Shown: positions 37,396 through 46,615 of the stretch, in pieces
Position numbering within the stretch: the stretch's first letter is position 1
Layout of the letters: each line of letters begins with the position of its first letter
Assembly: GCA_038396605.1 (NCBI GenBank)
Contig: CP121690.1
Location: 714,500-778,499, forward strand
Source of the DNA: Eubacteriales bacterium mix99
GTDB lineage: Bacteria > Bacillota > Clostridia > Caldicoprobacterales > DTU083
Reading direction: 5' to 3'
Length of the DNA: 64,000 nucleotides
Translations under genes and position numbers: made by a program
The notes under the pieces: generated by a model
The model's input: the letters and a program-made list of their open reading frames with translations, nothing else
What the model was told of the DNA's origin: nothing
Databases searched by the model: none

Positions 37396-38826
37396 CTAAT
37401 AGCGTATTCCGGCCATACTCCTCATCTCATTAAACAGCCCTGTCTTTTTCCCCATGGTAATTACAGTTGGGCTGCTACTCCATGAACCAGCATATCTGCT
37501 TTCTGATGATTTCCTTACTTCCTTGATTAATTCATCCTGCAATTCATGTTTCCTGTTCTCCTTCTCCTTAAGCTTCTGTGCCATAACCAGGTCATAGATC
37601 CTGCCGCCATTTTTCTTATATACGATAAGTTTGGACATCCTGGCAACACCTTTTTCAGACCATCCCTTAGGCCTGCTGCTTAGCCTGCTTGAAAACACAT
37701 GGCTTATATGACCTTCGGCACTGCATCCTATCAGTTCATAGTCCTTATCAGCCTTTATTTCTATTCCATGCCAGTTATTCAATATGTACCGTCTGGCATC
37801 CTTAACTGCCTTCCTCTTCGTTTTGGAAACCGTTCGTTTGAGGATCTTCTTGAAAACATCCTTGACCATGTCCTTGTCCGGCCAATCCAATGCATCCTTC
37901 AACTCCTGATAGATGTCTCCATCGTTTAAGTGTGCAGTCGCAGTTATCATATATTTCTTAAGATGAAAATTGTCCAGCACAAACTTGCTTTTGGGAATCC
38001 AGTCAAGCCCGGCCTTAATCCATGATGCCCCATCCCCGGAAAGGTATATGGTTTCAATGAAATCCATGTTGTACTGCTTGTCTATATATTCTATGACCTC
38101 CAGCCACAGATCCTCACTCTCATCATACATGCCGCCAAAATATTTAACGTTTTTAAGCCTGGTCCTTGTTTGGCTGCTTTTTTCGGGATCTACGCCTTCA
38201 TGAACATAAACCAGCCTGGGCATAGCTATCTTGCTTTTATCGTCTTCTCCCTGCAGGGAAACATGATCTTCATCTGCTTCAACATACAGTATCCTGACAT
38301 CCCTCTTCTTGTCCACCTTATGCTCATGTTCGCTGATCTCAAGGTTATGTATTTTATCCATAACAGCCTGCTTGCTTATTTCATCCATATATCCGGCTCT
38401 TTCTCCACCTTTCCTGTAGCTGCTGTCTATGGCCTCTTCCACCACATTGATCACCACATCTGCACTCACTCTGTCATGTGGCTTAAGACCAACAAGCTCA
38501 TCAACGAGATATTTCCTTTTGCCACCACTCTTTGGCTTAAAATACGTTCTATTATACTTGATCGTTCCAAAGGTCGTTAAGATCCCTGTCTCATCTTTCC
38601 TGACAATCTCCCAATTGTTTTTCCTGACCCCGGACTTTCGAAGCTGTTCATCCATCCCCTCAAGAGTCTCCACCAGTATATTCCGACCAAGTTCAAACAG
38701 ATCCTCCTGCAGCCCCAGAGTCAGTTCTGCCAGATCCTTACCTTCCCTTAAAAATTCTCTTACCTTATTTTCTGTTTTTCTTGCAAACTCGTTAAAATCT
38801 TGTATACTGTACATGGAAGGTGACAC
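37396..38826 (-). CDS. ISLre2-family transposase
   Basis: 476 residues, full length for UPF0236/ISLre2 transposases. The N-terminus is a charged helical region; the family stretch TTFGTIKYNRTYF lies near residue 90, and RILYVEADEDHVSLQG and YLSGDGASWIKAGLDW carry acidic residues of the presumed catalytic core, followed by FVLDNFHLKKYM. The C-terminal HISHVFSSRLSSRPKGWS is also typical. No frameshift or stop was seen, so it may be active. Confidence 0.92.
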   Translation of the reverse strand: MSPSMYSIQDFNEFARKTENKVREFLREGKDLAELTLGLQEDLFELGRNILVETLEGMDEQLRKSGVRKNNWEIVRKDETGILTTFGTIKYNRTYFKPKSGGKRKYLVDELVGLKPHDRVSADVVINVVEEAIDSSYRKGGERAGYMDEISKQAVMDKIHNLEISEHEHKVDKKRDVRILYVEADEDHVSLQGEDDKSKIAMPRLVYVHEGVDPEKSSQTRTRLKNVKYFGGMYDESEDLWLEVIEYIDKQYNMDFIETIYLSGDGASWIKAGLDWIPKSKFVLDNFHLKKYMITATAHLNDGDIYQELKDALDWPDKDMVKDVFKKILKRTVSKTKRKAVKDARRYILNNWHGIEIKADKDYELIGCSAEGHISHVFSSRLSSRPKGWSEKGVARMSKLIVYKKNGGRIYDLVMAQKLKEKENRKHELQDELIKEVRKSSESRYAGSWSSSPTVITMGKKTGLFNEMRSMAGIRY

Positions 38827-38910
38827 CCTTTCTTAATATTTTTGTGATGATCAATATTTTAGCAGGATGTCGCCTTCTTTTCAATCCTTATGGTAATTTA
38901 TTACTCTTAA

Positions 38911-38934
38911 TCCCTACGGTAACTTTACGCTAAC
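38911..38934. repeat. Right terminal inverted repeat of the ISLre2-type element
   Basis: Mate of 37057-37080, followed directly by the second target duplication AATGCCCAT at 38935-38943. The 85 bp between it and the transposase start hold the transposase promoter region. Confidence 0.85.
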
Positions 38935-38943
38935 AATGCCCAT
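38935..38943. repeat. Target-site duplication, right copy
   Basis: AATGCCCAT, identical to 37048-37056. Confidence 0.9.
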
Positions 38944-39079
38944 ACGAAACTAAAGTTACTATGCCTTTACAGATTTCCTTTCAAAGTTTAACATTTATTG
39001 CCTTTCAAATATCAGCTTTTTTATCATAAGAACAAGACAAATCTTTAAATTCTATCGTTTTAATACTTTCCCGGTGCGG

Positions 39080-39934
39080 TTATCGGTTTTCGCCGCAGGC
39101 CTTCATTGCTGCCTGCACAACATGCCTTGCCAGGACCGATGTGGTAACCGTACCCACGCCTCCCGGCACCGGAGTAAGGAATCCCGCTTTTGCGCGGACT
39201 TCGTCAAAACATACATCTCCGCAGAGATTCCCTCTTTCATCCACATTTGTCCCCACATCTATCACAGCTGCCCCCTGCCCGACATCGTCTGATGTAATGA
39301 GGCCGGGCCTGCCGGCAGCCGCCACAAGAAGTTCGGCATTCCGGCAAATCTCTGACCGGTTCGCTGTCCGGGTGTGGCAGATAGTAACCGTGCCGTGCCT
39401 CTGAAGCAGGAGCATGGCAACCGGTCTTCCCACCACCATGCTCCTGCCTACGATCACAATGTTTTTCCCCTCTATGGGAATCCGATAAAAGTCAAGGATT
39501 TCCAGCACCGCCTCCGGCGTACAGGGCGCAAATCCGCTGCCATCCCCTTCAAAGACCTTTGCTACATTGACAGGACTGAAGCAGTCCACATCCTTTTCAG
39601 GATCCATGGCATATTGTACGGTCTCTTCCCGCATGTGCCGGGGCAGGGGCCGGAAAACCAGAATCCCGTGAATCGATGCGTCCTGATTGAGCTTTTTGAT
39701 TTCCCGGATCAATTTCTCCTGGGATGTGTCTTCCGGATAAGAAAAGACAGTACACCGGATGCCCCACCCTTCGCATTTTTTTATGGCAGATCGCTCATAG
39801 ATCCGGTCATCCGGCCGGTCTCCCAGACGGACCAGCGCCAGATGAGGAAAGACCCCTTTTCTCTTCAGCCTGTCCACATCGGCTGCTGCCCGATCCTTCA
39901 TGGCCCGGGATACCTCAGAACCTTTCAGAATCAC
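39080..39934 (-). CDS. folD: Methylene-THF dehydrogenase/methenyl-THF cyclohydrolase
   Basis: 284 residues. The catalytic Tyr and Lys are in YERSAIKKCEGWGI, the one-carbon site has FRPLPRHM and PEKDVDCFSPVNV, and the NAD(P) loop is IVGRSMVVGRP. It interconverts methylene-, methenyl- and formyl-THF. The start is GTG 39934 behind GAAGGAGGGAACGCA; the frame open to 40012 is rejected because the FolD family begins at this point. Last gene of the fhs-fchA-folD set. Confidence 0.94.
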   Translation of the reverse strand: MILKGSEVSRAMKDRAAADVDRLKRKGVFPHLALVRLGDRPDDRIYERSAIKKCEGWGIRCTVFSYPEDTSQEKLIREIKKLNQDASIHGILVFRPLPRHMREETVQYAMDPEKDVDCFSPVNVAKVFEGDGSGFAPCTPEAVLEILDFYRIPIEGKNIVIVGRSMVVGRPVAMLLLQRHGTVTICHTRTANRSEICRNAELLVAAAGRPGLITSDDVGQGAAVIDVGTNVDERGNLCGDVCFDEVRAKAGFLTPVPGGVGTVTTSVLARHVVQAAMKACGENR

Positions 39935-39956
39935 TGCGTTCCCTCCTTCGCACCGG

Positions 39957-40583
39957 TCAGCCGACAATTCGTTTCTCCACCCTCTGATAAACCAGATCCG
40001 CTTTTCGGACACCGGACTCCATCATCCGGGCCGCCCTGGCATTCAACTCTTCCGCACAGGGCCTGTTCCTCATGGAGGAAGTATTGATCTGGACGTTCAG
40101 CTGCGCTCCCATCAGGGCCGATTTACAGAGCAATACGCCTACGCCGATATCACTGATGGCTATTCCGGTCCCTTTTTCAGACAATTTCTCATGCAGATCG
40201 ATGCATCCCAGGCATTTTTCCATGATCTCCATGGGAACACTGCATGCATTCTCCAATGCGGCTTCCATTTCCTCCTCCCGGATTTTCTTTTCTTCCTCTG
40301 TTCCTCTGGGAAGGCCATACACCCTGGAAAGCGGTGCAAAAACCTCCCCATCCTTTTCCACCAGGACAAGCAGCTCCTGCTGCAGCGCATTAGCCCTGCC
40401 AAGGATTCCCTGAATATCATCCTGCACATTTTCATATTTTTTCTTATTCAATGTAAGATTTCCCACCATGCTGCCCAAAGCCATGCCCAGAGCACCTGCC
40501 AGAGCGGAAGCCCCGCCTCCTCCCGGAACCGGTGCCCGGGAGGCCAGCATGTCAAGAAATTCCCTGCAGCTTTTCTCCATCAT
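39957..40583 (-). CDS. fchA: Methenyl-THF cyclohydrolase (FchA, cyclodeaminase family)
   Basis: 208 residues, all helical. The N-terminal PVPGGGGASALAGALG is the glycine-rich folate-binding signature of formiminotransferase-cyclodeaminase proteins. Clostridia use it as a stand-alone cyclohydrolase between Fhs and FolD. It lies 42 bp after fhs. Because FolD itself usually has cyclohydrolase activity, the step may be duplicated here. Confidence 0.9.
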   Translation of the reverse strand: MMEKSCREFLDMLASRAPVPGGGGASALAGALGMALGSMVGNLTLNKKKYENVQDDIQGILGRANALQQELLVLVEKDGEVFAPLSRVYGLPRGTEEEKKIREEEMEAALENACSVPMEIMEKCLGCIDLHEKLSEKGTGIAISDIGVGVLLCKSALMGAQLNVQINTSSMRNRPCAEELNARAARMMESGVRKADLVYQRVEKRIVG

Positions 40584-40625
40584 AACCGTTTTCCCTCCCG
40601 AGAATATATTTTCAATCAGAACAAA

Positions 40626-42341
40626 TCAGAACAAACCGGAAATCACCCCTGCCGGGCTGACGTCGATCTTCTCCGCCGCAGGCACCCGGGACAGTCCAGG
40701 CATGGTCATAATGTCCCCGGTCAGCGCGACAACAAAGCCGGCTCCTGCGGATACCTTCACATTCCGAACGGTAATGCGGAACCCTTTTGGCCGGCCCAGT
40801 TTCTTCGCATCGTCCGAAAGGGAGTACTGTGTCTTGGCAATGCAGACAGGAAGCCTGCCAAATCCCAGGGATTCCAGCCGGTCGATCTCCTTTTGCGCAG
40901 CGGGGGCATAGTCCACACCGTCTGCTCCGTAGATTCCTCCGGCAATGGTTTCCATCTTCTTCCTCAGCGGCATTTCATCCGGATAGAGGAAATGGAACCC
41001 ATTGCTGCCTTTCCCATCTGCCAGCCGGAGTACCTCCTTTGCCAGCTGAATGCCTCCTTCTCCTCCCTTTGCCCAGACCTCCGACAGAGCCACAGGGACC
41101 TTCCGCTCCCTGCACCGGTCCTCCACAAAGCGAAGCTCCGCCTCCGTATCCGTGGGAAAACGGTTGACGGCCACCACCGCCGGCAGGCCAAACTTCACCG
41201 TAATGTTTTCAATATGCTTGAGCAGATTGGGAATCCCTTTTTCCAATGCGCTGAGATCCTCTTTTCCCAGAGCATCCTTCTGTGCCCCTCCGTGCAGCTT
41301 CAGGGCCCGGACCGTAGCTACAATGACGACGGCAGACGGCTTCAGACCGCCCATGCGGCATTTGATGTCCAGAAACTTCTCCGCTCCCAGATCTGCACCG
41401 AAACCGGCTTCTGTCACAGCATAATCCCCCAGCTGCATTGCCATCCGGGTTGCTGCGATACTGCTGCATCCATGGGCAATATTGGCAAATGGTCCGCCGT
41501 GAACAAAAACCGGGGTATGCTCCAGTGTCTGAACCAGATTGGGTTTTATCGCATCCCGGAGCAGGGCGGCCATGGCACCCTCCGCTTTCAGCTGTCCCGC
41601 CGTAACGGGCTGATCGTCCCTTGTATAGCCCACTACGATTTTCCCGAGCCGCGCCTTCAGATCCTCCATATCTCCGGAAAGGCACAAAATTGCCATAATC
41701 TCCGATGCGGCCGTGATGTCAAATCCGTCTTCCCGGGGAACCCCATTGGTCCTGCCGCCCAGTCCGTCCGTAAGGAACCGAAGCTGCCGGTCGTTCATGT
41801 CCATACAGCGTTTCCAGGTAATCTTCCGTACATCCAGATCCAGTTTATTTCCCTGATAGATATGGTTGTCCAGCATGGCTGCCAGGAGGTTATTGGCAGC
41901 GCTGATGGCATGCATGTCCCCGGTAAAATGCAAATTGATGTCCTCCATGGGAACAACCTGGGCATAGCCGCCTCCGGCTGCTCCTCCCTTTATGCCGAAC
42001 ACCGGACCCAAAGACGGCTCCCGGATGGCCAGGACAACCTTTTTGCCCAGCTTTCGCAAGGCATCTCCAAGCCCGATGGTCGTGGTGGTCTTGCCTTCCC
42101 CGGCAGGAGTCGGGTTGATGGCAGTCACCAGGATCAGCCTGCCATTTCCTGCCGGTTCGCTGTTCCCTGTCTGACCGTTGTTTCCCATCCCGTCCTCCGT
42201 CAGAGCCAGGCTGTTTACCTTGCATTTGTATCTGCCATAAGGTTCCATGTCATCCTCCCCGATCCCAAGGGCTGCTGCTACTTCCCGGATCGGCTTCATC
42301 TTCACGCTTTGCGCGATCTCAATATCGCTTTTGTACTGCAT
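40626..42341 (-). CDS. fhs: Formate-tetrahydrofolate ligase
   Basis: 571 residues. The ATP-binding P-loop is [20 protein letters not shown] near residues 76-95, followed by [19 protein letters not shown] and the folate/formate-site KFLDIKCR region. The enzyme makes 10-formyl-THF from formate and ATP, the entry to the methyl branch of the Wood-Ljungdahl pathway and to purine synthesis. An Asn/Gly-rich insertion (about residues 51-66) just before the P-loop strand is longer than usual. ATG 42341 follows GGGAGG. Confidence 0.96.
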   Translation of the reverse strand: MQYKSDIEIAQSVKMKPIREVAAALGIGEDDMEPYGRYKCKVNSLALTEDGMGNNGQTGNSEPAGNGRLILVTAINPTPAGEGKTTTTIGLGDALRKLGKKVVLAIREPSLGPVFGIKGGAAGGGYAQVVPMEDINLHFTGDMHAISAANNLLAAMLDNHIYQGNKLDLDVRKITWKRCMDMNDRQLRFLTDGLGGRTNGVPREDGFDITAASEIMAILCLSGDMEDLKARLGKIVVGYTRDDQPVTAGQLKAEGAMAALLRDAIKPNLVQTLEHTPVFVHGGPFANIAHGCSSIAATRMAMQLGDYAVTEAGFGADLGAEKFLDIKCRMGGLKPSAVVIVATVRALKLHGGAQKDALGKEDLSALEKGIPNLLKHIENITVKFGLPAVVAVNRFPTDTEAELRFVEDRCRERKVPVALSEVWAKGGEGGIQLAKEVLRLADGKGSNGFHFLYPDEMPLRKKMETIAGGIYGADGVDYAPAAQKEIDRLESLGFGRLPVCIAKTQYSLSDDAKKLGRPKGFRITVRNVKVSAGAGFVVALTGDIMTMPGLSRVPAAEKIDVSPAGVISGLF

Positions 42342-42380
42342 ATCCCAACCTCCCTGAATTTAAGTATCTGTCTATGAACC

Positions 42381-42409
42381 ATTATACAAAAATATCCGCT
42401 GCACTTCCA
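42381..42409 (-). promoter_or_regulatory. Possible promoter of fhs-fchA-folD
   Basis: A perfect TATAAT (42381-42386, minus) lies about 40 bp before the fhs start, but the matching -35 (TGGAAG at 17 bp) is poor. Confidence 0.35.
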
Positions 42410-42471
42410 CGATGATATCGCCGATGGGACAAAAATAAGAACAGGGAAAAGAAACAAGCTCGCAGAAAAAA

Positions 42472-42503
42472 GGAAAAATGGCCGAGGATTCGGTCATTTT
42501 TCC
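42472..42503 (-). terminator. Strong terminator overlapping the SHOCT-like gene end
   Basis: GGAAAAATGGCCGA pairs with TCGGTCATTTTTCC (one mismatch) around GGAT, with a T6 run following on the minus strand. The stop codon of the gene is inside the stem. Confidence 0.85.
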
Positions 42504-42652
42504 ATCTTATGAATGAACTGATATTTTCTCTTCGTATATTGTTCATATTCTTCTTCATCCAAAATGCCTTTTTCTTTCAGGGTATTCAGGTAATTTACAA
42601 AATCCTTACAAATTTCAACGAGGGCAGTAACACAGCGTTGGTTCTCATCCAT
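42494..42652 (-). CDS. 52-residue SHOCT-like small protein
   Basis: MDENQRCVTALVEI then two helices; the second half LKEKGILDEEEYEQYTKR matches the SHOCT pattern (L..L...GIITEEEF...K), a short domain often at protein ends and thought to mediate oligomerisation. I start it at ATG 42652, eight bases after GGGGGAGGG; the frame open to 42718 would run through that ribosome site. Its own terminator overlaps the stop. Role unknown. Confidence 0.65.
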   Translation of the reverse strand: MDENQRCVTALVEICKDFVNYLNTLKEKGILDEEEYEQYTKRKYQFIHKMEK

Positions 42653-42992
42653 ATAAAACCCTCCCCCATGTAACATGACCTGACTGATTGCTCTGGTATC
42701 ATATCCTCTATAGCCCATAATTATCCTGATTGCTCCCGCTTCGCTACTCTAATTCTCTTCAATCAATTACTTATTCTCTTTCTTCCTTGTATTTCCTCTA
42801 ATTTCCGAAAAATTTCCCATTCCTTCTACGAAAACTTTTCGGATATCTTTTTCCTTTCAGTGCAAAAGGCGTATTTCTGTAAAATAACAAGGATGCTTAT
42901 CTGTTTTATGATATGTTTGGGTATCCGCAAATATGACTTTATTTTCGTTCAATGGGATCCAAATGAAATCCACAGAACAAAATGCATGAAAA
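42653..42992. other. 340-bp intergenic stretch, no gene seen
   Basis: AT-rich, pyrimidine-rich on the plus strand. No ribosome site with a plausible frame, no RNA gene and no clear promoter beyond short TATA-like words were found. Confidence 0.5.
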
Positions 42993-43021
42993 GACCCGCC
43001 TCCTGCGTAAAGATGCGGGTC
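42993..43021 (-). terminator. Intrinsic terminator of pepC
   Basis: On the minus strand GACCCGC pairs with GCGGGTC around a 15-nt loop and is followed by TTTTC, about 60 bp after the pepC stop. Confidence 0.7.
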
Positions 43022-43081
43022 AATGATTTTCCTGTCAGTTTCAGCTGCAGCGATGTTTTCCTGCGGCGCAGTTCGTCAAAG

Positions 43082-44419
43082 CTATCTTGCCAGAGATCCC
43101 ATGGGATCCCAGGGCTTCAGGGGAATCGGCTCCTGCTCCCATTCCTTTTGAATGGCTTCCGGCAGATATTTTTTGTTCACAACAACCTGATACATGAACT
43201 CATCAAACCATTTGTCGCTCATGACCATGTATCCTTCCTTCCCGGTTTCCTTCCCCCAGCTGTTTTCCACTCTCCACCGGGTGGAATTTCCCTTCTCATC
43301 CAGATCCACACCCATAAATACCATGGCATGGGTCATCTGGCTTTCTCCATAATCCAGTCTCTGTGCCTTATTCATGGAGAACTCCGTATCAAACAGATCG
43401 TTCACCCGAACAGCATCCATATCCAGGATTCCTTTCTTTCCAAGACTGCTCTGCCCCACGTCGCAGCCAAACCATACCGGCTCATTATCCTTCAGCTGTG
43501 CAATGGCAGCTGCCTTGATCGGAGCCAGCTCCAGGTTCAGGTACTTCACAGGTCGGCCTTCCTTCACATTTCCCAGATAGGAAACCGTGTAGGTCTTATG
43601 AAATGGCTTGTCGGCGGTGGGAGCATTGATCAGGCTGATGTACTGCTCCAGATCCATATCCACATATTTTTTGAAAAACTCCACCGGCGTGATGTTTTTG
43701 TCGGAAATATAGATCTTGTCTTCTCCCCTTGCTTCAAAGTCAAAGGATTTGGGGGGCACTCCCAGGCAGATACAAAGAATCGTATAGATATGATTCATAT
43801 ATCCCTTCTTCTCCTCCCGAAGGGTTTCCACGGATTTGCCGGCCTGGTATCCTTCCCGCAGTTCACAGGCATACTGACGCAGCAGCTTGGTCAAAAAACC
43901 GTCCATTTCCCTTGTGTTCTCGGAATTGACCGTTTCCGGCATAGCATATTTTGGAACCACGCCGTATTTGTTCACCAGGTTGACCAGCATATCCCATTGT
44001 CCGCCGTCATTCATAGGTTCGGACAGCAAAAAGGCAATCAGTCTCCCATCCCGTTCTTCCTTCATCGTTTCCAGGATGCTCTCCAGAAAATAATTGGCCT
44101 TTTCCAGCTTGTCATAAAACAAAGGATAACTCTGGGACAATTCAAATGTCTTCAGATTCAGCTTTTTGATGATCCGATACCGCATCGTATTCAGTGCGGA
44201 AAACATCCAGCATCTGCCGCTCTGCTTCTGATCCGTGATATCGCCCTGCTCCAGACTGATGGAAAAATTATGCGGCACTTTTCCAAATACCAGCGGATTG
44301 GTCGCTGCCTTGATCACACCGTTGGTGGATGCGGCATTCATGGCAACCTGATTGGCACGGCTGCCCTGAAAACTGCTTTCAAACTTCCTTAATTCCTCAA
44401 AAGATATTTCCTTCTGCAT
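43082..44419 (-). CDS. pepC: Aminopeptidase C (C1B cysteine peptidase, bleomycin hydrolase family)
   Basis: 445 residues. Catalytic Cys in DQKQSGRCWMFSALN, His in MTHAMVFMGVD, Asn in RVENSWG; these three define the papain-like triad. The family forms a cytoplasmic hexameric barrel that trims peptides from the N-terminus, using the enzyme's own C-terminal tail as a ruler. ATG 44419 follows AAAGGAAGG; an upstream codon at 44455 is not supported. It would process peptides brought in by importers such as the one at 5-11 kb. Confidence 0.94.
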   Translation of the reverse strand: MQKEISFEELRKFESSFQGSRANQVAMNAASTNGVIKAATNPLVFGKVPHNFSISLEQGDITDQKQSGRCWMFSALNTMRYRIIKKLNLKTFELSQSYPLFYDKLEKANYFLESILETMKEERDGRLIAFLLSEPMNDGGQWDMLVNLVNKYGVVPKYAMPETVNSENTREMDGFLTKLLRQYACELREGYQAGKSVETLREEKKGYMNHIYTILCICLGVPPKSFDFEARGEDKIYISDKNITPVEFFKKYVDMDLEQYISLINAPTADKPFHKTYTVSYLGNVKEGRPVKYLNLELAPIKAAAIAQLKDNEPVWFGCDVGQSSLGKKGILDMDAVRVNDLFDTEFSMNKAQRLDYGESQMTHAMVFMGVDLDEKGNSTRWRVENSWGKETGKEGYMVMSDKWFDEFMYQVVVNKKYLPEAIQKEWEQEPIPLKPWDPMGSLAR

Positions 44420-44662
44420 AGAAACAACCTTCCTTTCCCGATCTGTGGACTTCATTTTTTCTTTCCCAATCTTTCTTTCCCGATCCTTGATGCACTAACC
44501 CTATTCTACAGGGAACTCATGGAGGATTCAAGCGGATTGCTGATTTTTTCCGCTTTTCCACAAAGGAATGGGAAGTGTCCGGATCCGGGAAAATAAAACG
44601 CCCCGGACAGCCCCGTGAATCAGAAAAAACACAATTCAGAGGCAGTCCGAAGCACAGAACCG

Positions 44663-45640
44663 TCAGGAAATCAAGGGATGCCAGCACGCTGCCTTCCGGG
44701 ATCCCCTGGAATCCGAATCGGTCATCTCCGGTTGTTTTTCCCGGCATTCCTTTGTCGCATAGGGACAGCGCGGAGCAAATTTGCAGGCGGAAAGGGCATA
44801 TTCCTTATCCTCGGTATCCGGCATTGCCATCTCCTCCTTCCATTTGCCCCCCACCCGTGGTACGGCATTCATCAAAAGCTCCGTATAGGGATGTGCCGGG
44901 TCCTCCATGATCTCCCTGGCCGGACCGTACTCCACCAGACAGCCGCGGTAAAGAGTGGCGATGAAATCGGAGACGTAATAGGCCGTAGAAAGATCATGGG
45001 TGATATAGAGAAAGGAAACCTGATACTGATCCTTCAGCTGCCGGAATAGGTTGACGATGTTCATCTTCATGGAGGCATCGATGGCGGCAACCGGTTCGTC
45101 TGCAACAATCAGCTTTGGGCGCGTAATCAGAGCCCGGGCAATTGAAATGCGCTGAAGCTCCCCTCCGGAAAACTGAGTGGGGTATTTATCCCTTACCGAG
45201 GCCAGGGACATGCCAACGCTGCGAAGTGTTTCATCGATTCGTTCCTCCGCTTCCCTGTGATCCTTTGCAATACCCAGCCGGAGTGCCGTATTGAACAGAT
45301 AGGTGTCCACTTTTTTGCGTGCAGAAAAGGCCTCATAGGGATTCTGGAAAATCGGCTGAACCTCCATTCGGAACTGCCGGGGATCACATTCCTTCGAATT
45401 GGAATAGGAATGGCCATCCAGTACAATATCCCCTCCGTCCGGTTTGTAGATACGCAAAATCATCCGGCACAGGGTGGACTTTCCACATCCGGATTCCCCG
45501 ACCACCGACAGGATGGTCGGCTCATCGGAGTCCATTGCAAGGGAAACTTCGTCTACGGCCACAAGCTTTTTTCCTCTCAGCATGCCGCCAATCCGGAAGA
45601 TTTTTGTGACATCTTTCAGTTCCAGCAATTTTTGTCCCAT
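44663..45640 (-). CDS. Oligopeptide-type importer 2: ATPase (OppF type)
   Basis: About 325 residues. Walker A GESGCGKST, Q-loop FQNPYEAFSARKK, signature FSGGELQRISIARAL, Walker B LIVADEPVAAIDA and switch-His ITHDLSTAYY. The second residue after the usual 'LD' helix start differs (AAIDA for SALDV), seen in the saccharide-type members. The C-terminal extension has CKFAPRCPYATKEC cysteines. ATG 45640 follows GGAGGTGG that overlaps the OppD-type stop. Last gene of importer 2. Confidence 0.9.
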   Translation of the reverse strand: MGQKLLELKDVTKIFRIGGMLRGKKLVAVDEVSLAMDSDEPTILSVVGESGCGKSTLCRMILRIYKPDGGDIVLDGHSYSNSKECDPRQFRMEVQPIFQNPYEAFSARKKVDTYLFNTALRLGIAKDHREAEERIDETLRSVGMSLASVRDKYPTQFSGGELQRISIARALITRPKLIVADEPVAAIDASMKMNIVNLFRQLKDQYQVSFLYITHDLSTAYYVSDFIATLYRGCLVEYGPAREIMEDPAHPYTELLMNAVPRVGGKWKEEMAMPDTEDKEYALSACKFAPRCPYATKECREKQPEMTDSDSRGSRKAACWHPLIS

Positions 45641-45642
45641 TT

Positions 45643-46614
45643 TTAGTCCACCTCCTTTTCCCGCATGTGACACGCCACAAAACGGCCGGGCTCCACTTCC
45701 CGAAAAGTCGGCGCCTCGCAGCGGCATCGTTCTGTCGCCTCAGGGCAGCGCGGTGCAAACCGGCATCCGGGAGGCGGATCGGTCAGCGCAGGCGGCTGCC
45801 CCGGAATCCCGACCTTCTGTCCCCGGTCCCCTACCCGGGGCAGTGCTCCAATCAGCATCGTGGTATAGGGATGAATCGGGCTTCGGAAAATATCCTCCGT
45901 TTTGCCCAGCTCCACGAAGCTTCCCGAATACATAATGGCCATGCGGTCAGTCACCTGATAGTGGACACCCATGTCATGGCTGACCAGCACGATGGTATTC
46001 TTCAGCTGCTTCTGCAGACGCATCAGCATCATCAGGATACCGCGCTGCACCACGACATCCAGGGCGGTGGTCGGTTCATCCGCCAGCACCACATTGGGAG
46101 ACAGGAAGGTAGCCAGGGCAATGATCACCCGCTGGCGCATGCCGCCGGACAACTGAAAGGGAAAGGCGTCCAGAAGGCCCGGGGAAAGGTCCAGCTCCTC
46201 CAGGTATTGGCCAACCTGCCTGAGAATATGCCGGTCGGATTCTTCCTCCCGGATTTTTTCGGGAACGGAGTCCAGAAACTGAGCCTTCAGGCGTGTGATG
46301 GGATTCAGCACACTTTGAGCCGCCTGGGGAATATAGGAAATACGATCCCACCAGGTTTTGCGGATTTCGCCGGATTCACAGGAAAAGGACCGGCCGTCTT
46401 TTTCACCGCTCAGGATAACCCGGCCCGAGTCAATCTCCAGCGGAAACTCCACAATATCATAGATGGCTTTCAGAAGCGTCGATTTTCCGCAGCCGGATTC
46501 CCCTGCAATGCCAAAAATTTCGTTGTCCCGGATTGTAAAGTCCAGATTGCTGACAACATGCACCTTTCCGTCAATGGTCCGATAAGAGGTGGACAGATGA
46601 TCAATTTTCAGCAT
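45643..46614 (-). CDS. Oligopeptide-type importer 2: ATPase (OppD type)
   Basis: About 323 residues. Walker A GESGCGKST, Q-loop IPQAAQSVLNP, signature LSGGMRQRVIIALA, Walker B VVLADEPTTALDV, switch-His VSHDMGVHYQ, and the cysteine-bearing tail CRFAPRCPEATERC. The Q-loop sequence SYIPQAAQS differs from the MIFQDP of peptide-type OppD proteins and resembles those of sugar-linked Opp systems. ATG 46614 is preceded by GGGAGG and abuts the OppC-type stop. Confidence 0.9.
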   Translation of the reverse strand: MLKIDHLSTSYRTIDGKVHVVSNLDFTIRDNEIFGIAGESGCGKSTLLKAIYDIVEFPLEIDSGRVILSGEKDGRSFSCESGEIRKTWWDRISYIPQAAQSVLNPITRLKAQFLDSVPEKIREEESDRHILRQVGQYLEELDLSPGLLDAFPFQLSGGMRQRVIIALATFLSPNVVLADEPTTALDVVVQRGILMMLMRLQKQLKNTIVLVSHDMGVHYQVTDRMAIMYSGSFVELGKTEDIFRSPIHPYTTMLIGALPRVGDRGQKVGIPGQPPALTDPPPGCRFAPRCPEATERCRCEAPTFREVEPGRFVACHMREKEVD

Positions 46615-46615
46615 A

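Larger units (their letters stand above)
37057..38934 (-). mobile_element. Complete ISLre2-family insertion sequence (1878 bp)
   Basis: Bounded by imperfect 24-bp inverted ends and a perfect 9-bp direct repeat (AATGCCCAT). It carries one intact transposase gene on the minus strand and about 340 bp of non-coding DNA on its 3' side, which includes a large hairpin. The exact target duplication and open transposase frame indicate a recent insertion, between ddh and folD. I see no second copy in the window. Confidence 0.9.

Noticed and set aside
39900-42377. An 825-codon open frame on the plus strand
   Set aside because: It lies wholly antisense to fhs, fchA and the start of folD, which are recognised families with ribosome sites. 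Its translation is Pro/His/Arg-rich and unlike any family; it arises from codon bias of the opposite strand.
42860-44392. A 510-codon open frame on the plus strand
   Set aside because: Antisense to pepC, whose catalytic triad is intact. No ribosome site and Phe/His/Gln-rich product.
44517-44747. 76-codon minus-strand frame between pepC and importer 2
   Set aside because: It overlaps the end of the OppF-type gene in another frame and has no ribosome site.
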